A program made the translations under genes and the position numbers. A stretch of DNA of 64,000 nucleotides, taken from contig CAJNDT010006157.1 in NCBI GenBank assembly GCA_905221615.1, positions 187,501-251,500 of the forward strand. The letters are read 5' to 3'. Positions 11,126 through 24,104 of the stretch are shown here, piece by piece. How positions within the stretch are numbered: position 1 is the first letter of the stretch; each line of letters begins with the position of its first letter. This stretch comes from Symbiodinium sp. CCMP2592. Its lineage: Eukaryota; Sar; Dinophyceae; Suessiales; Symbiodiniaceae. Below the pieces are notes generated by a model. It saw only the letters and a program-made list of their open reading frames with translations. It was not told the origin of the DNA and made no database searches.

Positions 11126-14100
11126 GCCCCGCCACGAAAAAAATTGGGGCAGCCGCGCTGTGATGCCCCCATGCAGATCACGTAGCCATAGCTACGCTCT
11201 GACTCCCCTCCGCTTGATGAGGGCAAAGCACGCCTGGCCAGGTGCGCAGGCAGTATGCGCTGGGTGCACCGAGCATGCTCTTGCCTCAGCTGTGAAGAAC
11301 AGGGCTTGCCAAAGCTTGTCTGTGACATTGAGGCCTTGACACATGGCGAGCTTCTGGGCAGAACCCCAAGGCAAGGACCTGCATGAAAACTCAGCAGGGG
11401 CCAGTGATTTGATTTTGGACGTTGGCTGTTGCGTTGTTGGGAGCACGATGTTCTTACGAGGCCTTCACGCATTGCTGCGCTTGCGGCTTCCGCTTCTCGG
11501 TTTCGCAAGAGCAGTTGTCGTGGTCCAATTTCTGCAAGCAAATAGTTGTGATTGAATGAGGGAGATTATGATTGGTTTATCTAGAAAGTATAATTAGGCT
11601 CTTTGGGGCCAGGTGGCAGTCCCCATGCGTTGTTGAGATTGACCAGGTTCAGCTTACCCCACTTGGGTGTTAGCAGGGTGGGCACGAGGTGCCCTACATT
11701 AGGCACGTCGGATCCCGAATCCCAAGCGATGCCTGAATTGATTATTGGAGGCTGGGTACATTGCATTGCAGGATCCTCTGTCTTGACTGAGGCTACAAGC
11801 TACGCAAGGCATCTGAAGCGGTGAGCCCAGCTTCTGCACAATGGGTTTTTGGTCTCCAGCGTAACTGCGGTTCATCCGTGCTGATCGCGGTGCATGTCAA
11901 TCGCTTGACAGGGACGATCTGTGCAGCCGGTTTGGCAGCGTGCTGCTGACCTCATCTCAAGGCTTGTGCTCTTCAGTGCTCGAACCGGACCAATGGCGGT
12001 CTCATCTCTGAACGCGTTGGCATTTAAGACAATGGCGGGCGGTGGGGGGTCGTGGGAGCGGATGGCTCATCACCACGCAGGAGTGCGGCACCAGCCAAAA
12101 CGGAGCGGGGGTCGGCAATCAGTCTTTCGGGAAGTTGAGGCGCAGGTGACGGCTGCAGCTGCAATACTGTAGCAAATCCCAAAGGAATGTGACTCTGAAG
12201 CGAGCTTAGGCCTTGACAGGGGCTAGCTAGCGCGCAGAGATTTAAGTCAGGCGAGGTGGCAAGCTTGGATGAGGATCAGGTTCACGTGGAAATCGCTTGG
12301 AAAAAGGCGATCCTGATCCGTTTGCTCCTGTGCCGAAGGCCTGTCCAGAGCTTCGCGGTGCTGCCCGATACGTCGAAGCTTTCCTCAGATGTGTCTGCGT
12401 CCCAGCAAGCACACAAGGAGGGCAGCGGAATGCAGCTCAAATCACCTTGAGGTGCATCACTTCTTGTTCTTCTGTCCCCAGCGGCAATGCGGAGCATTGT
12501 CAGGACTTTTGACCATTGTCCCCTTCAGATCTAATTAGCGACCGCGTGGCTAGGCTTGAGGCTGCCAGTGAGGTCATGATTCTGATAGTGGACTGTCACC
12601 AGCTACAGCTACTTTGCAGTTACAGCAGCCAGTTCTACATACCTAAGCAGCCTGTTTATTCGCTGAAGCGTTCCGCAAGAAGCTTGCATATCCTTTCTGG
12701 AGGACTCGACCGATCTTACCCGTTTGGTGTCTTTGCCTGCAATCACGAATGAGACAGGGTCGTGACAAACCATATTGGCCCATTGACGCAATAAGTTACT
12801 GTATGTAAGAATCGTAACAGCCATAGCCGCAGCCATAGCCACCTATCCCGCGAGATTTTGTGCATCAGAAGCAGGGGACCGGCCGAACCAGCGGTGGCTT
12901 TGTACTTTCGTCACGGCATCGACCGAGCGCTGGCTTCGTGTGTTGGCCCCAGGCGGCTCAGTATGTCGTTGTGGATCAGAGCTCAACTCCGACAAGCACC
13001 GACTGCGCAGAGGCCCGGGGCAGTACAGTAGCCCTGAAGCTCCGTTCCTTTCGCCTCGCAGGACGACAGCAGCTTCTGCGCAATCGCACTTTATCCTTTT
13101 GATCCCACAGCGCTCGGTGGTCCCGACTGGTTTGCACTTGACATCACTCGACAGAAGTAAGCTGGAGCATACTCTTGTGCTTTGCCTGCGGTTGCGATTT
13201 TCAGTGTCACGCATGCTTTGATGGCCGTATTCTCTTCGAGACAGTGCGAATTGCGAGCGATTAAATGCATCGAGTAGGACTGGCAGCACAATTCACAAAG
13301 CAATTCCGAGTTACTCGTTACTAGTAGCTGAAGAGTGCGAGTCAACGCGATGCCCCCGAATTGTCTGGTGCGCAGGTGGAACCGAGCCTGGAAATTTCTT
13401 GGCGCTTGGAGTTGGGCAGTTGATGCAGGTGCATCATGGCGGAACCGTGGCTAGAGATAGTGCCACAATGCGCTCGCGGCAGGTCACTCATGATTCACGA
13501 AGCGGCTGGTTCTGGGGACATCCGGCTACCGAGCCGGAGAAGCGTGGCTACTTCCCCAAGAGCGGCTCTGGCTAATCACTCATGAAGACCACAGCTGTTC
13601 ACCAAAGACTCGGGTGTCAACTGTCGACGGCGCTGCTGGGTTGGCCGGTGCAGGTTTGGCAAACCATAAGGTTTAGTCGGCGCACGTTTGTTTGCGGACT
13701 TGCTGAGGTCATGTGGTGTCCTTCGCGGCTTTCTGCAAGCTGCAGCGGATGTACTATGCCAAACCAAAAGGGCTGTGACGGAAAGCTTCGCCACCTTGGC
13801 CCGAATTATCTTGAGAGGCACATTCGGCTCTCAGGAAAATGAAAGAACATCAACCACTTGTCAATGTCAAGTGGACGAACAGGACTGACCCAGCCTTGTA
13901 TAGAGCAGCACGCCTTCAGCAAATGAGTACCTCTGGTACCGGTTGTGGGTCGGTCAAGGCTGCCGGTTCAGAGTGCTTTGTGCTAGCCACCTTGGGGCTT
14001 CGCCAATTCTGTAATTATTTCTGAGGTTCGAAGACTCAAATCCTTAAACCATCTTAAATCATCACGGCTTGCAACCTGATACAGAGTTGGGAAACTGGAA

Positions 14101-17100
14101 GACCAGGTCTTGGAAGACCCAAAGGAGATGCACATCAGCACACAAGCAGCGGCATATGGCCAGTACCCATGGTGTGGAACATGCAAAGTACGCGCAGTAA
14201 CTGCGTGCAATGCGCTGTATGGGCGCAGTGCCGGCCATCGTTTTCAAAGTTGTTTGCGCACCCGCCGAGCAGCCGCAGGCTTCCACAGCCGCGTTCAAGG
14301 AAACCCCAAACGCAACCGGAACCGTCAAGCTTCAGATGGTAGCAACTTCAGACACTGGCAGATCTTTCTTTTTGGGTTTCTTTGCTCCGGTGTTGGCGCA
14401 AATTCCGCGACCGACCCGGTGCGAACTGTGAAGTTCTCGGAGTGGCGAGGTGCGCTCGATGCAGACATCTGTCATACCGGGCGGAGGGGCATGAAGGGCC
14501 ACGAGTCGTAGCAGATACAGGCTTCTGCCGATACCATTGTGCTGCACGTGGCACACTGACACACATTGCCAGAGATTGCCGTACATGTCAGATGAGCGAC
14601 GATGGTCGATGCACATGCAAAGAGTAGCCGTCGGCTGATGCAAGAAGCATGACTCCTTTTTTTGAGCAGCACAGCCTGCCTCATCTCAGGGGACGGTCGA
14701 ACGGCCCTTAACTGGCGCATGAGGCCAACAATGGGTGCACTCTTGAATTCTTGCAGAATGCAGTGGCGAAGCACAGAAAGCACGTGAAAAAGTCACAGAC
14801 ATGACGTTGTAAGTAAGGGACTAGGCAGGAAACCTGCCAATCCCAGCATAGGCACCTTGACGTTCTGTCATGCCTGCTGGCTCACAAACAGCAGCACAAG
14901 CATGAATACCGCCTTGCACTCTGCTTGGAGATCAGGGGCAAGTGGCCTTTCGGCACAGAACTGTTGCCTTATCTTTAAACATCAAAGAATTAGATCTGTG
15001 GTGCCCATGCTTCGACACAGCTGGGCACTGCAAGGCTGGAAGCGCCAGAGGACGCAGTGTTGTTGCCGGAGCATACTGTCTTATAGTGTCATGGTCTCGT
15101 GTGCAAACATGCATGCGGCAACCTCTGGTCTTGGCGATGGCTGCATGAGACGGAACAGCTCAATCAACAGCACCGCAGGGTGTTGCTTGATGCTGCTGAC
15201 GGGCGTGAGTGACCGGAGCACATGCAGGTTCTGCCCCGGACGAAAAAAGTTGTGCGGACAGAGCTGAGCTGGGGTGGGTCGTTCCACTTCTGCGGGCAGC
15301 AATCGTCTCCTTTTGAGACCACCTGCTTATCTCACCCGTTACCTCATCAAGCCTGCATCTCAGCAGCCAGCCTGTTCCAGACATATTATCCCTAAATTGC
15401 ATGAGAGCCGTATTCTGCGAGATGAATTTCAACGACCGGGGACCTCAACCCTGGAGTGCCACAGCCCCTGACACTGACACCTAGGCTACGGCTAGGGGAG
15501 CTTCCTGAGACCGATCTAGCAGTTTGCAGCATTTGGCAGAACCACTGCAGCAAGACGGGAAAGTGACCGCATGTCAATGTCATGGAGGTCCTTCGGATTA
15601 TCACAACGTGTGGTTCGATGCTCCTCAGCTGCGGAGTAAAAAGTACTCAAACCATGTCAATGTGGATTCGTAGCTCACATGGACGTTCCTCGAAGAAGCC
15701 CAGGGCATTGTCATGCTTGCGCTCCGAGCGTGGCATGTAGTTGCTAACCCACAAATTGCCAGCAAGAGCCCCAAATCCTGCTTGGCCTCTGCACCCGGCC
15801 ATGGCCCAATGGCAGAGAGCGCGCCAAATTGAAAGGCAAGGTCTGCAGAATTTACGAACATGCGGAAAGAAAGATGCTCTGTGTCACTGCACCTGGCATG
15901 GCAGGCGGGCGCTGGCAGAGCTGCCATCGAGGATGCGATTTTGATCTCGAGGCGACCGGCTGTGCTGAGATGCTCAGACTGGCAGCCGTCCATCAAGTAT
16001 GAAGTTTGCATGGTGCCAGCACTCCAACTGGAGATGATTGGAGTAACATCCGTCGCAAGAGAGGACAACTTTCCAAGCGAGTGTTCTATCCGGAACCGGT
16101 CGTGGAGTGTGTGGGACGGAAGCAGACGGTACTCATAGTATGACGGGCGCAAACATCATATTGACCCGAGCAGCTCCATCTGATGTGCTCTCGCCATGGC
16201 GAGTGGCGAGGAATACTATGTCAAGGCCTACCAGGACATTGAGCCCAGTTGTGCTCAGACTCCGGCAGCCATGTGTGTATGTGTACTTTGAGTGAAGTAC
16301 TAGCTGATCATTTGCTAGGAAGATTGGTTTGGTCCTCGTTTCCAAGCGGACGAAGCTTGACTCGCCGCACATGTGCATTGTAGGACTTCAAGGAGATGGG
16401 AATAGAAGGAGCTGCAGCTCAGGCCCGCGTTGAGGGCTCAAGGATTTTGCTCCTTCGTGGATTTCCAGCGAATAAGCAGGTTCTTGTGCAGCTCTCACAA
16501 GCTTCAAAGATGGTTAGACTCAACTCTGTTGGACGCTTTGGCCTGGCAATCCTTCATGTCGGAAAAGTCTGCGCGAGCAGGGCCGCAAGTATGCGAAGCA
16601 CACCACTACGCTGTGTCAGGCGACAACAACTACGCACACGATGCAAATGTTCTCCCGACAATGCGATGACAGACTCAGATTCTTACTTTGGGCGTGAGGA
16701 GGGATCCCGGTGGCACACACGGGAAATCCGGGCTCCCGCTGTGGCGCAGTGCTCATTCTGGGCTCATGTCCCATTACTAGCATAGTCTAGCTGCGGCTGC
16801 GTCCTCCGGACTACGTGCAAGCGGGGAGCGATCCTGGTCTTCCTGGTCGTCGTGGTGTTCGTGGGTGATCGTCCTGCTGGTCCTGGTGCGGTTGGTTGTC
16901 TTGGTCGTAGTGGTTGTGGTGTAGTCGTGGCGGCCGTACAGGTATCTTCGTGTTTACATGGTGCATGGCATTTCGGTGTTTGGGGATCTACGCTGGAACA
17001 GTAGTATTAAACAGAGGCTAGGATGGTAGTATTATTCATGAATAGGTATAGGTAGTATAGGACCAGCAGGACTCATAGTGTTTGCACTCTACAGAGTTGC

Positions 17101-18830
17101 AAATTCCAAGAACATATGCAATGTGATCATTGAGCAGCAACGTTACATCGGAAGGAAGAGGGGCACGCTAGCAACCATCCAAAGTCGCACAAGTGGCATT
17201 TTACATCGGCAATTATCCGAATACTCACACTGTAGTGAGGAGAGCGTTGCTTGTGTGCACTTGTCTCCGGCTTCCTTTCGCTGGCCTGCCTTTCTGGGGC
17301 GTCCCCTGCTCCGTGTAGTGACAGCTGCAGCTACTTCTCTAAACAATACTGTTGCTTACTTTTTGTGGGATTGACCATAACCGCGCTAACTCTCATGTGC
17401 CCTGTCCATCCGCATTCTCCGCGGGTCGCCTCTTTCTTGTAGGAACTCTTTAGACTTCCGCGCGGGCCATCACTTCGGAAACCCGGCCCAGTCACAGATA
17501 TGCAAATGCAACCCTTCTCGGACTTGAAGAAAGCATCACGGGAGCGAGCACAGAAGCTTGCATCGTGGCAGTTGGCAGGTGCTTGTGGAAGGCCTCACTG
17601 CTCATCCAGGCAGCGCTCGCTTGCTGGAGCTCGGTTCTCAGAGGGCGAAACTTAGGACTTACGGCCGTCGGCCGTAGGGTCGCAGAAGGTGCCTTTGCCA
17701 AGGCTTGCCAGTGGAAAGGCAGTCGCTCAGCCGCCTGAGCTTCCACAGGCTCGGAAGTTTTGAAGAGATACGACTAGACTCTAGATCTGAGCTTCTCCAG
17801 GAGGTCTCTTCCTTCCCTCCATGACCACGTGCTTAGTCACTTGAGTGTAGGATTAGGACAAGGTTCCAGTGCTCAAGAATTCCCCGAGCATCTCGACAGA
17901 CTCGGTCCAGGTCTGTACTGGTAGTGCTGCACACAGCCGGCAGATCTGGGCAATACTAGCTTGCTTCTCGCTGTCGTGCTCTTCTCTGTTATTCGTTCGC
18001 GTGCTTCTCACGTCTGCCTTCGAAGGTACTAGGTTACACGCAGTCTCATGGCATGCCTTCAACTCAGTGGCCTCCATTGCGCGTTGACCTGCAGTGCAAT
18101 CTCAAACCGCAAGAAAAGGCGCCTACTAAGATCCAAATTCGCCAGGGGAAACGCGAAAACAGAACAGGCTGCTCACCAAAGTCGCACACCACATCCGCAC
18201 ATCGACTGGAAGGGGTGAGGAAGACATCTGTGGCGACTGTCCAAATCTTCACGTTGCTGGTGACCGGTCCCTCCCCAGTGGGTTTTCCACACTACAGACA
18301 ACTGCGGATTGTTCGTCAGTTTCATGTTTGAATCGAGCAGAACAGAGCCTGCTGCTGTAGGCCTCCGCCTACCCTGTGGACCGGGGGACAAGTGGAGGTG
18401 CGCTGGAACAGGCGACGTGCTGCTTGAGAGCTGGTCTTTGAGTCGGTTGTGTCGGATGTTTTGTGATGATAAGGTCATAGAATCTGTCACAGCGTTTCAC
18501 GTAATAGTTGTGAATGAATAATCTTGCATAGCGTCACAGTAATGCTCATACAGGTCTTAAGCCGTTTGAATATCAGGATTCTTCCAATACAGGCAGCACA
18601 CAGTCTAAATTGGATGTACATACATCAAGACTTACAGATTACTCCCCCTGTGGTCCTCTCTTGTTCTTCCCGTCCCCTTGTCAAACGGCTTGGGGCTGCA
18701 GCTTCCGGGCTGCGGGGCGGAGGCTTTAGGGTTCATAGGACGGCTTGGCTTGAGGGTCGGGGTGTGGGGGGATACCATGCAGACAAGGGGGGGGGCGGGC
18801 GGCAGGGAAGAGCGGAAAGAGGGATACATT
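11126..18830. other. Unassigned; scattered exon-like frames
   Basis: No family recognised. Protein-like + strand pieces include: 13084-13163, read as AIALYPFDPTALGGPDWFAL; 13688-13885, a helical LLRSCGVLRGFLQAAADVL region; and 16197-16290, which starts MASGEEYYVKAYQDIEPS. Minus-strand frames at 11038-11541 (167 codons), 15625-16152 (175 codons) and 17492-17746 are open but also unrecognised. At about 50% GC, one frame of this length per 64 kb is expected by chance. Remaining exons of the transporter may be hidden here. Confidence 0.35.
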
Positions 18831-18834
18831 CATG

Positions 18835-19295
18835 TATATCTGCATATATATATATACACACATATAGAGTATATAAGTATAGATCATCTGTATACCCACA
18901 AATCCATATATCTATATAACATGTCTATGTATCTATATACCTGCATTTCTATACATCCATATTTCTATATACCAGTATGTCTGTATATCCATATGTCAAT
19001 GTTTCTATTTCTATACACCTCTCACTCGCTGTATCTATATATATATATATATATATATATGCGTCTCTGTATATTTATGTACGTATGTATGTATGTGCAT
19101 GCGTCTGTATGCATGTACGCATGTTTGTTTGTCTGTCTATCTGTCTGTACGTACGTGTACGTAAGTACGTACGCATACGTATGCAGGTATGCATGTACAT
19201 ATGCATGTATGTCTGTATGTATGCATGCATGTCTGTACGCATGTCAGTACGTATGTATGTATGTATGTATGTCTGTATGTATTGTATACATCTAA
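18835..19295. repeat. Tetranucleotide microsatellite (TATA/TGTA/TCTG family)
   Basis: About 460 bases of ATAT, TATC, TGTA, CGTA and TCTG units. The long Tyr/Cys/Val or Thr/His frames through it are artefacts of the repeat. Confidence 0.95.
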
Positions 19296-20084
19296 CAGTA
19301 CGTGTACTTGTGTTTCCTTGTGCATCCACAGGTATTCCTACGCAGAGGTTGATAACCTATCTTTCTAAATTTGTCTGTGCGTTTGTGTGTCTGTCTCTCT
19401 ATCCATCTATCTATCTCTATCTCTGCGTAGCGGTCTACATTGGTATATGTAGAATGTACGATCATTATGATTTTGTTGCGGTATCTTTCTTCCAACCGAG
19501 ATCCCGTTTTGTACACATCAACACTTTCGTTTGGATTCAAAGCCTGGTGACCCAGTCCTAGGCATCAACTGACTGGAAAGCGCCGCCGGGCCCAAGTTCT
19601 GCCTTGGACGCTTGATCTCAACTTCTGCCGATTCGTGTTTGTGAGCGTTGGGACTGAAGCTTTACATGCGAAGGCTTCTAGGGTTTGGGGCGTTGATGTA
19701 AGGATCGCGATGCCGGCATTGCTGCTGTGCAGAACTTCCGGAGCAAGCAGCTGGCACACGCCAGCTTTGTCGAGGCCTCCGCAGAGGCAGGTGAAGGGTG
19801 CGATGATTAGAGAAAACAGCCTTACATATGGTGATACGCATATAGAAAAGTATACATAGAAAAAAACCTAAACACAGCCGTAACAAGCCGTAATAGTAAT
19901 AGTAATGGCAATAACGGTACGGGTAAATCGTCATGGAATTCAATAGAACTGTCAACGTTGGCGATAAGCATAGTAACAACAAGAACAAGCTCATAACACA
20001 CAAAGGGCGTATACGAGTCTGTACATCTTTATCTCTCTGTATATAGATATGTTTCTATGTACGTATATGGTCTGCATTTTACAT
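19296..20084. other. No gene recognised
   Basis: Short open frames only. Near 19880-19925 there is a degenerate AAT/GTA-rich patch. Nothing here can be assigned. Confidence 0.5.
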
Positions 20085-20089
20085 GTTAG

Positions 20090-20142
<53 letters not shown>
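20085..20142. repeat. (TA)n-(GA)n microsatellite, 5' border of element copy 1
   Basis: About 20 bases of TA are followed by about 36 bases of GA, ending exactly where the coding block of copy 1 begins. The same type of GA tract marks the other borders of the 20-24 kb element. Confidence 0.9.
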
Positions 20143-20143
<1 letters not shown>

Positions 20144-20433
20144 CCTCACGGGCGTCAACGAAGAAGAAATAGCGGCGTTGGAGACGGACAGCTTCCTGGC
20201 GGACCTCAACGAAGTGGAAATGCTCCCTACCTTGCCAATGCCGGGGGAGGCGGTGAACAGTCAGTTAAGCACTGTGCCCTGGAACCCGCCACCTACAGTG
20301 CCAGTGGGGACAGCAATACAGCTCACTACAGAAGTGAGCCAAAGTGAGGGGGAGGTTGACTCCGACCCCAGCCCGGAAGGACACCGCCGTAGACGTATGC
20401 TAGCAGTGCTCTACGATAGACATGGGCCCATCT
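20143..20433 (+). CDS. Truncated copy of the element's last reading frame (copy 1)
   Basis: Unknown function. From the GA repeat border a frame reads TDSFLADLNEVEMLPTLPMP, passes an acidic Ser/Glu region and ends in HRRRRMLAVLYDRHGPI, then a stop. The frame ending at 23822 has the same plan: SDSFMADLGEVENMPTLPLP, an acidic linker, then HRRRRLHAAFFDRHGPI and a stop. The two are clearly related but diverged, especially in the linker, so this is an old duplication rather than a fresh one. Its 5' part is missing, cut off at the GA tract. The basic RRRR cluster and acidic linker are the only features I can point to. Confidence 0.6.
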
Positions 20434-20775
20434 GAAGGGGGAAACGCCCGCTTCCACAAGCCCAACCGCTACGGTCACGATACCCTGCAGAAACACTAGA
20501 CCAACTGACGCGTTCTATCCTTGTTGCTTGACAACCTGCAGAGTAAGTACCGCTACGAGGGGGAGAGCACAAACTAGGCAATGACCTCGTACTTCTTATT
20601 ACGCACTTGTTTTGCATGCTGTTGTCCCAACAACCTCCCAACCTCGCTAACTTGTAGACTACTGAGAAAGGCAGGGCAAAGGGGGAAAAACATTCTATCC
20701 ACAATGGCAAGCTGTCTGCACAATGAGCCCCAAAGCACTTCCAAAACTTACTGTACTGGCCTTAGTCCTTGGTGT

Positions 20776-21051
20776 TACGTATTCGGGGAAGTGCCACCTG
20801 CCGTAGACACTACTTGGGGGGATTGCCTGTCGCAGGGACTTAGGATAGTGCTACAGAGAGCGCGGTGATGAGGCCGGGATGCGCGATAACGTACAGGGTC
20901 AGGGTGGTTTACCGACAGGCAATCACCACAAACTGCGCCGACCTCTTGGGGAACAACCCCATGCGATACTGCCCCAAAGCCCTTTTCCACCGAAGACGGG
21001 GGAAGGGGGGCGCCCAGGCGCGGGCTCTTCGGAGCTTGACCCCAGTGAAGT

Positions 21052-21053
<2 letters not shown>
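20776..21053 (+). repeat. Conserved 3' block with hairpin, copy 1
   Basis: Non-coding block shared with 24105-24389. It contains attgcctgtcg at 20822-20832 and its exact reverse complement at 20913-20923. Between them is a conserved core, ggatagtgc...gcggtgatgaggccgggatgcg. It ends in ggagcttgacccc just before a GA repeat. In copy 2 the stem is kept although a base has changed on each side, which suggests a structured RNA or a transposon end. Confidence 0.7.

Positions 21054-21113
<60 letters not shown>
21054..21113. repeat. (GA)30 microsatellite between element copies
   Basis: An uninterrupted GA tract of about 60 bases. In frame it would encode alternating Arg-Glu at the start of the following long open frame. 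It marks the junction between the copy 1 tail and the start of copy 2. Confidence 0.97.
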
Positions 21114-21115
<2 letters not shown>

Positions 21116-22303
21116 GAGCAGCAGCAGCCGGGGGAGGCCCCGCCAGCAAACACCGACGCCACCGCATACAGCTACTATGGAGACTGGACCAGAAGCAAGC
21201 GTGCGACTGAAGCACGCGAACAGCACGCCCAGCGGAGCAACCGCCCACTCGACGCCGCACCGCAGAGTGAGCCACAACAACCTACAGCCGCAGCAGCACG
21301 TGACGGAGACAAAAGGAGCACGCAAGCGGCGGCCGACCACAAAGAAAGAGTACGCAGCAACCGCTACTTGCACCCGGACAAGGGGGAGCCACAGCAGCCA
21401 CCACAACCACCGCGACCACCAACAGATGAGCCACATGCGGAATCTGCCTGGGGGGAAGAGCGCCATGCCACCGCACAGGAAGAGCCGCAAGCCTTTTTCC
21501 AGGAACTGGACGACGCGGCGAACCGGGGGAACCACATCAAGCGACGTGGCCCACCAGCGCTCCCGCATACCGCAAGGACGGAGGTACTCTATGTGGCGGC
21601 AGGGAAAGGCAAGTGGGTCGCCCGAGTTGAATCGACCCCGGGGGCGCCCAATGCTCCTACCAACAGGGAGCAACCTCAACGGGGGATGCTACCAAGTGGG
21701 CAAGAGCTATGGACTTGCCCTGCCCTACCGGACGGAGCAATCGTCGAAGTGGAGACCACAGTCGGCCTGGTGTACATGATGACGATCATCTCCCTACCGC
21801 CTGAACATAGACAGGAGGGGGGGACACTTGCGACCACCGTCGGGGAAGCCTTCTTCATCGAAGAGATCGACGGCGTCTGGATGATTAGACCCACAGGGGG
21901 GACTCGGCATGGACCGCCCCGGAGGAAATACCAGCCACCACCTGCCAATACTGGCCGGGCAGTTGGCAACAGCACCAATCCGGGGAAACCGGCCAAAGCC
22001 ACAGCCAAAGCAGCCGAAGCGGGGAGTGCCCAGCAACCACAGAGAGGGGGAAGCATCAGCAAAGCCGCCGCCAGCAAAGCCACACCACAGCCAAAACAAC
22101 CGCCACAGCGACCAAGCCCCCTGCCAGCGCTACCTACACAAGGAGGGGGCACCACAGCCGACCTACCACCACAAGGCCAAGACACCTACCTTCATGGACA
22201 GACGGCCACTGCGAGGCCAAGACCCACCACCACCGAAAGCACTACAACCGCCTGCACAACAACCACCACAACCACACTTTTTCGAACTGATAAAGGACAA
22301 TAG
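21114..22303 (+). CDS. Element open reading frame A (unknown, Pro/Gln/Lys-rich)
   Basis: Unrecognised. A frame opens upstream at 20879, runs through the GA tract and stays open to 22303 (474 codons in all). The middle section looks like real protein: LYVAAGKGKWVARVESTPGA, then LPDGAIVEVETTVGLVYMM, then GEAFFIEEIDGVWMIRPTGG. This suggests a small beta-rich domain before a disordered Pro/Lys/Ala tail. An ATG at 21177 opens a different frame (METGPEASVRLKHANS) that also looks protein-like for about 65 codons, so the true start is uncertain. Beyond about 22180 the credible sequence moves to another frame. There are no reverse transcriptase, integrase or transposase motifs. Glycine is mostly GGG, giving frequent GGGGG runs. 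Confidence 0.45.
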
Positions 22304-23018
22304 ACAACGTGGCCGAACCCCAGGGAACGGGGAGCCCGACAATACCGAGCTGTGGCAGCACCAGCACCTGCACATGCGGCCAACAAGACAAAGCACAACA
22401 ACCACCACAACCACCACCACCACCACACCGGCAGTCTGCAACGAAGACAAGGGAGAGCGCAGCCCCAGCATGGATGGGACAACGACAGATGAAGAGAACT
22501 TCGGGCTGATACGCAGGCGCAGACGCACGCCTGTAGGAGGGGGAAGGCGCAGAAGCAACCGCAGCCGCCAGCAAAGCGCCACAGAAGCAGCCGCACCCGC
22601 ATTGCCGTCAGCTGCAATAGCCTCCATGCAGGGGGCACTGATGGCAGTCGCCACACAGCTGCAGCTCATAGAGGAGATAGCGGAGAGCCTACAGGGGGCG
22701 GAAGGGCAGATCATCACGAACATCTGCTCCATCGCCCTTGCCATGCTTGCAGACACTCAGCGGGGAGAAAACCCACCGAGTGTGCCGGGGGCGATCCCGC
22801 ACGAAGTCGAGTGTGGCGCACTACGGGAAGCCTACCGCCAGATCTCCAGCATGAGAATCAGACGGGGGGAAGGCCTCACTCATGAAGAATACGCCACCGA
22901 CCTCAGCTCCGTCAGGAACCTGTGCAGCATGGGGGAAGCCGAGCTACGGGAGTCCGCGTCTGGGGGAGTCTCAGCAGCTGCGAGAACCAAGGCCATAGCA
23001 GCCGCGCAGCAGGCCTAA
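22190..23018 (+). CDS. Element open reading frame B (unknown, helical C-terminus)
   Basis: Unrecognised. The frame is open from 21909, but the convincing part begins near 22190 with TPTFMDRRPLRGQ. It passes a Thr run, DEENFGLIRRRRRTP and an Arg/Gln-rich patch, and ends in an amphipathic helical region (MQGALMAVATQLQLIEEIAE ... ICSIALAMLADTQ ... HEEYATDLSSVRNL) before the stop at 23018. It overlaps frame A in a +1 relation, which would fit a programmed frameshift, a second cistron, or decay. No homolog comes to mind. Confidence 0.45.
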
Positions 23019-23282
23019 TCAGGCCTACCGACAGCTTGATACAGCCATATTGCCCGCATTGGGGGGCGACCGAAGCTGGAACACACTGCGATGGCGGAGT
23101 GACTTGCAAAACACCTTCATCCCAGCAATGACCATGGGGGAAAGGTGCCAGCGAGCAGACAAAACGCAAGTGCGAGAAGAGGGGGCGCCCGCCAGTGCGC
23201 ACCCAGCGGACGCCCTGGCCCTGGCTGAGCCAGGAACCAGACGGCGAGGACATCAAAGAGCCACTCCACGGCAAGGCGGCTT

Positions 23283-23822
23283 ATGGAAGCCGCACACCTA
23301 CTACGCGAACAAGTTCCACGAATGGGGGACGAGTCCATTGGCGCAGCGGTGCAAGTACTACAAGCGGTGGAAGCGTGGCAGCAAGCCTACTTCGGGGGAG
23401 TACATGCCGTACACGATGCCACGCAGACGGGCGAAGAAGAGGGGGAAGCGGATACCGGTGCAACGGAGGCCGCAGCTGAACAACCAGCAGCGGCAGAAGT
23501 ACCAACCAGAGGTACGAAGAGACGTTGGCTGGGGAGACAAGACCTCACAGACACCGAAGCCAGGGAGCTACAGAGTGACAGCTTCATGGCAGACTTGGGG
23601 GAAGTGGAGAACATGCCAACACTCCCGTTACCCACGGCCCCGGACGTGGACACAGCGAACGCCACCACACTGCCATGGGGAGACCTGGGGGAGACCAGCA
23701 GAAGGAGCCCTACTACACGAGTCAGCTCTGAGGGGGAAGGGAACAGCCCAGACTCCAGCCCGCGGTCGCATCGTCGGCGTCGACTACATGCTGCCTTTTT
23801 CGATCGCCACGGCCCTATCTAA
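23283..23822 (+). CDS. Element open reading frame C, full-length partner of the 20143-20433 fragment
   Basis: Unknown function. From an ATG at 23283 it reads MEAAHLLREQVPRMGDESIG, then an acidic Ala/Glu-rich stretch, then KRRWLGRQDLTDTEARELQ leading into SDSFMADLGEVENMPTLPLP and the terminal DRHGPI. About 180 residues. The last 80 are homologous to the copy 1 fragment at 20143-20433, so the C-terminal motif is conserved and probably functional. The region between frames B and C (23019-23282) changes best frame at least twice, near G runs. Confidence 0.5.
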   Translation: MEAAHLLREQVPRMGDESIGAAVQVLQAVEAWQQAYFGGVHAVHDATQTGEEEGEADTGATEAAAEQPAAAEVPTRGTKRRWLGRQDLTDTEARELQSDSFMADLGEVENMPTLPLPTAPDVDTANATTLPWGDLGETSRRSPTTRVSSEGEGNSPDSSPRSHRRRRLHAAFFDRHGPI

Positions 23823-24104
23823 GAAAGAAGGGGGAACGTGAGCCACCACCCCCAGTGCCAAGCCCACACTTGAGTTAGTTGTTTCAACAGGTCAGCGTTT
23901 TCCTTTTGCACAACGGGCGACTGGCAAGGGGGACGACCATGTAGAATAAGAGCGGGACCTTCCCTCGTCTTCGTCACTGTACCAGGGGGGTTTTGTGTGT
24001 TGCTTTGTTTGGGGACAAAGGGGGAAGGATCCCAAGCAGCCTATCCCGCATCGTACTTGTACTGTGTTCCTGCACTGCACGGTCCTTAGAGTGTTGCTTC
24101 AAAT
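23823..24104. other. Element 3' untranslated sequence
   Basis: Between the stop of frame C and the conserved 3' block there are only short frames and more GGGGG runs. The equivalent stretch of copy 1 is 20434-20775. Confidence 0.4.

Noticed and set aside
20865-20910. Hammerhead-ribozyme-like core (tgatgag ... cgataac) in the conserved element block
   Set aside because: The base before TGATGAG is G not C, and the GAAA half is not present in either copy. The stem pattern does not form the three-way junction.
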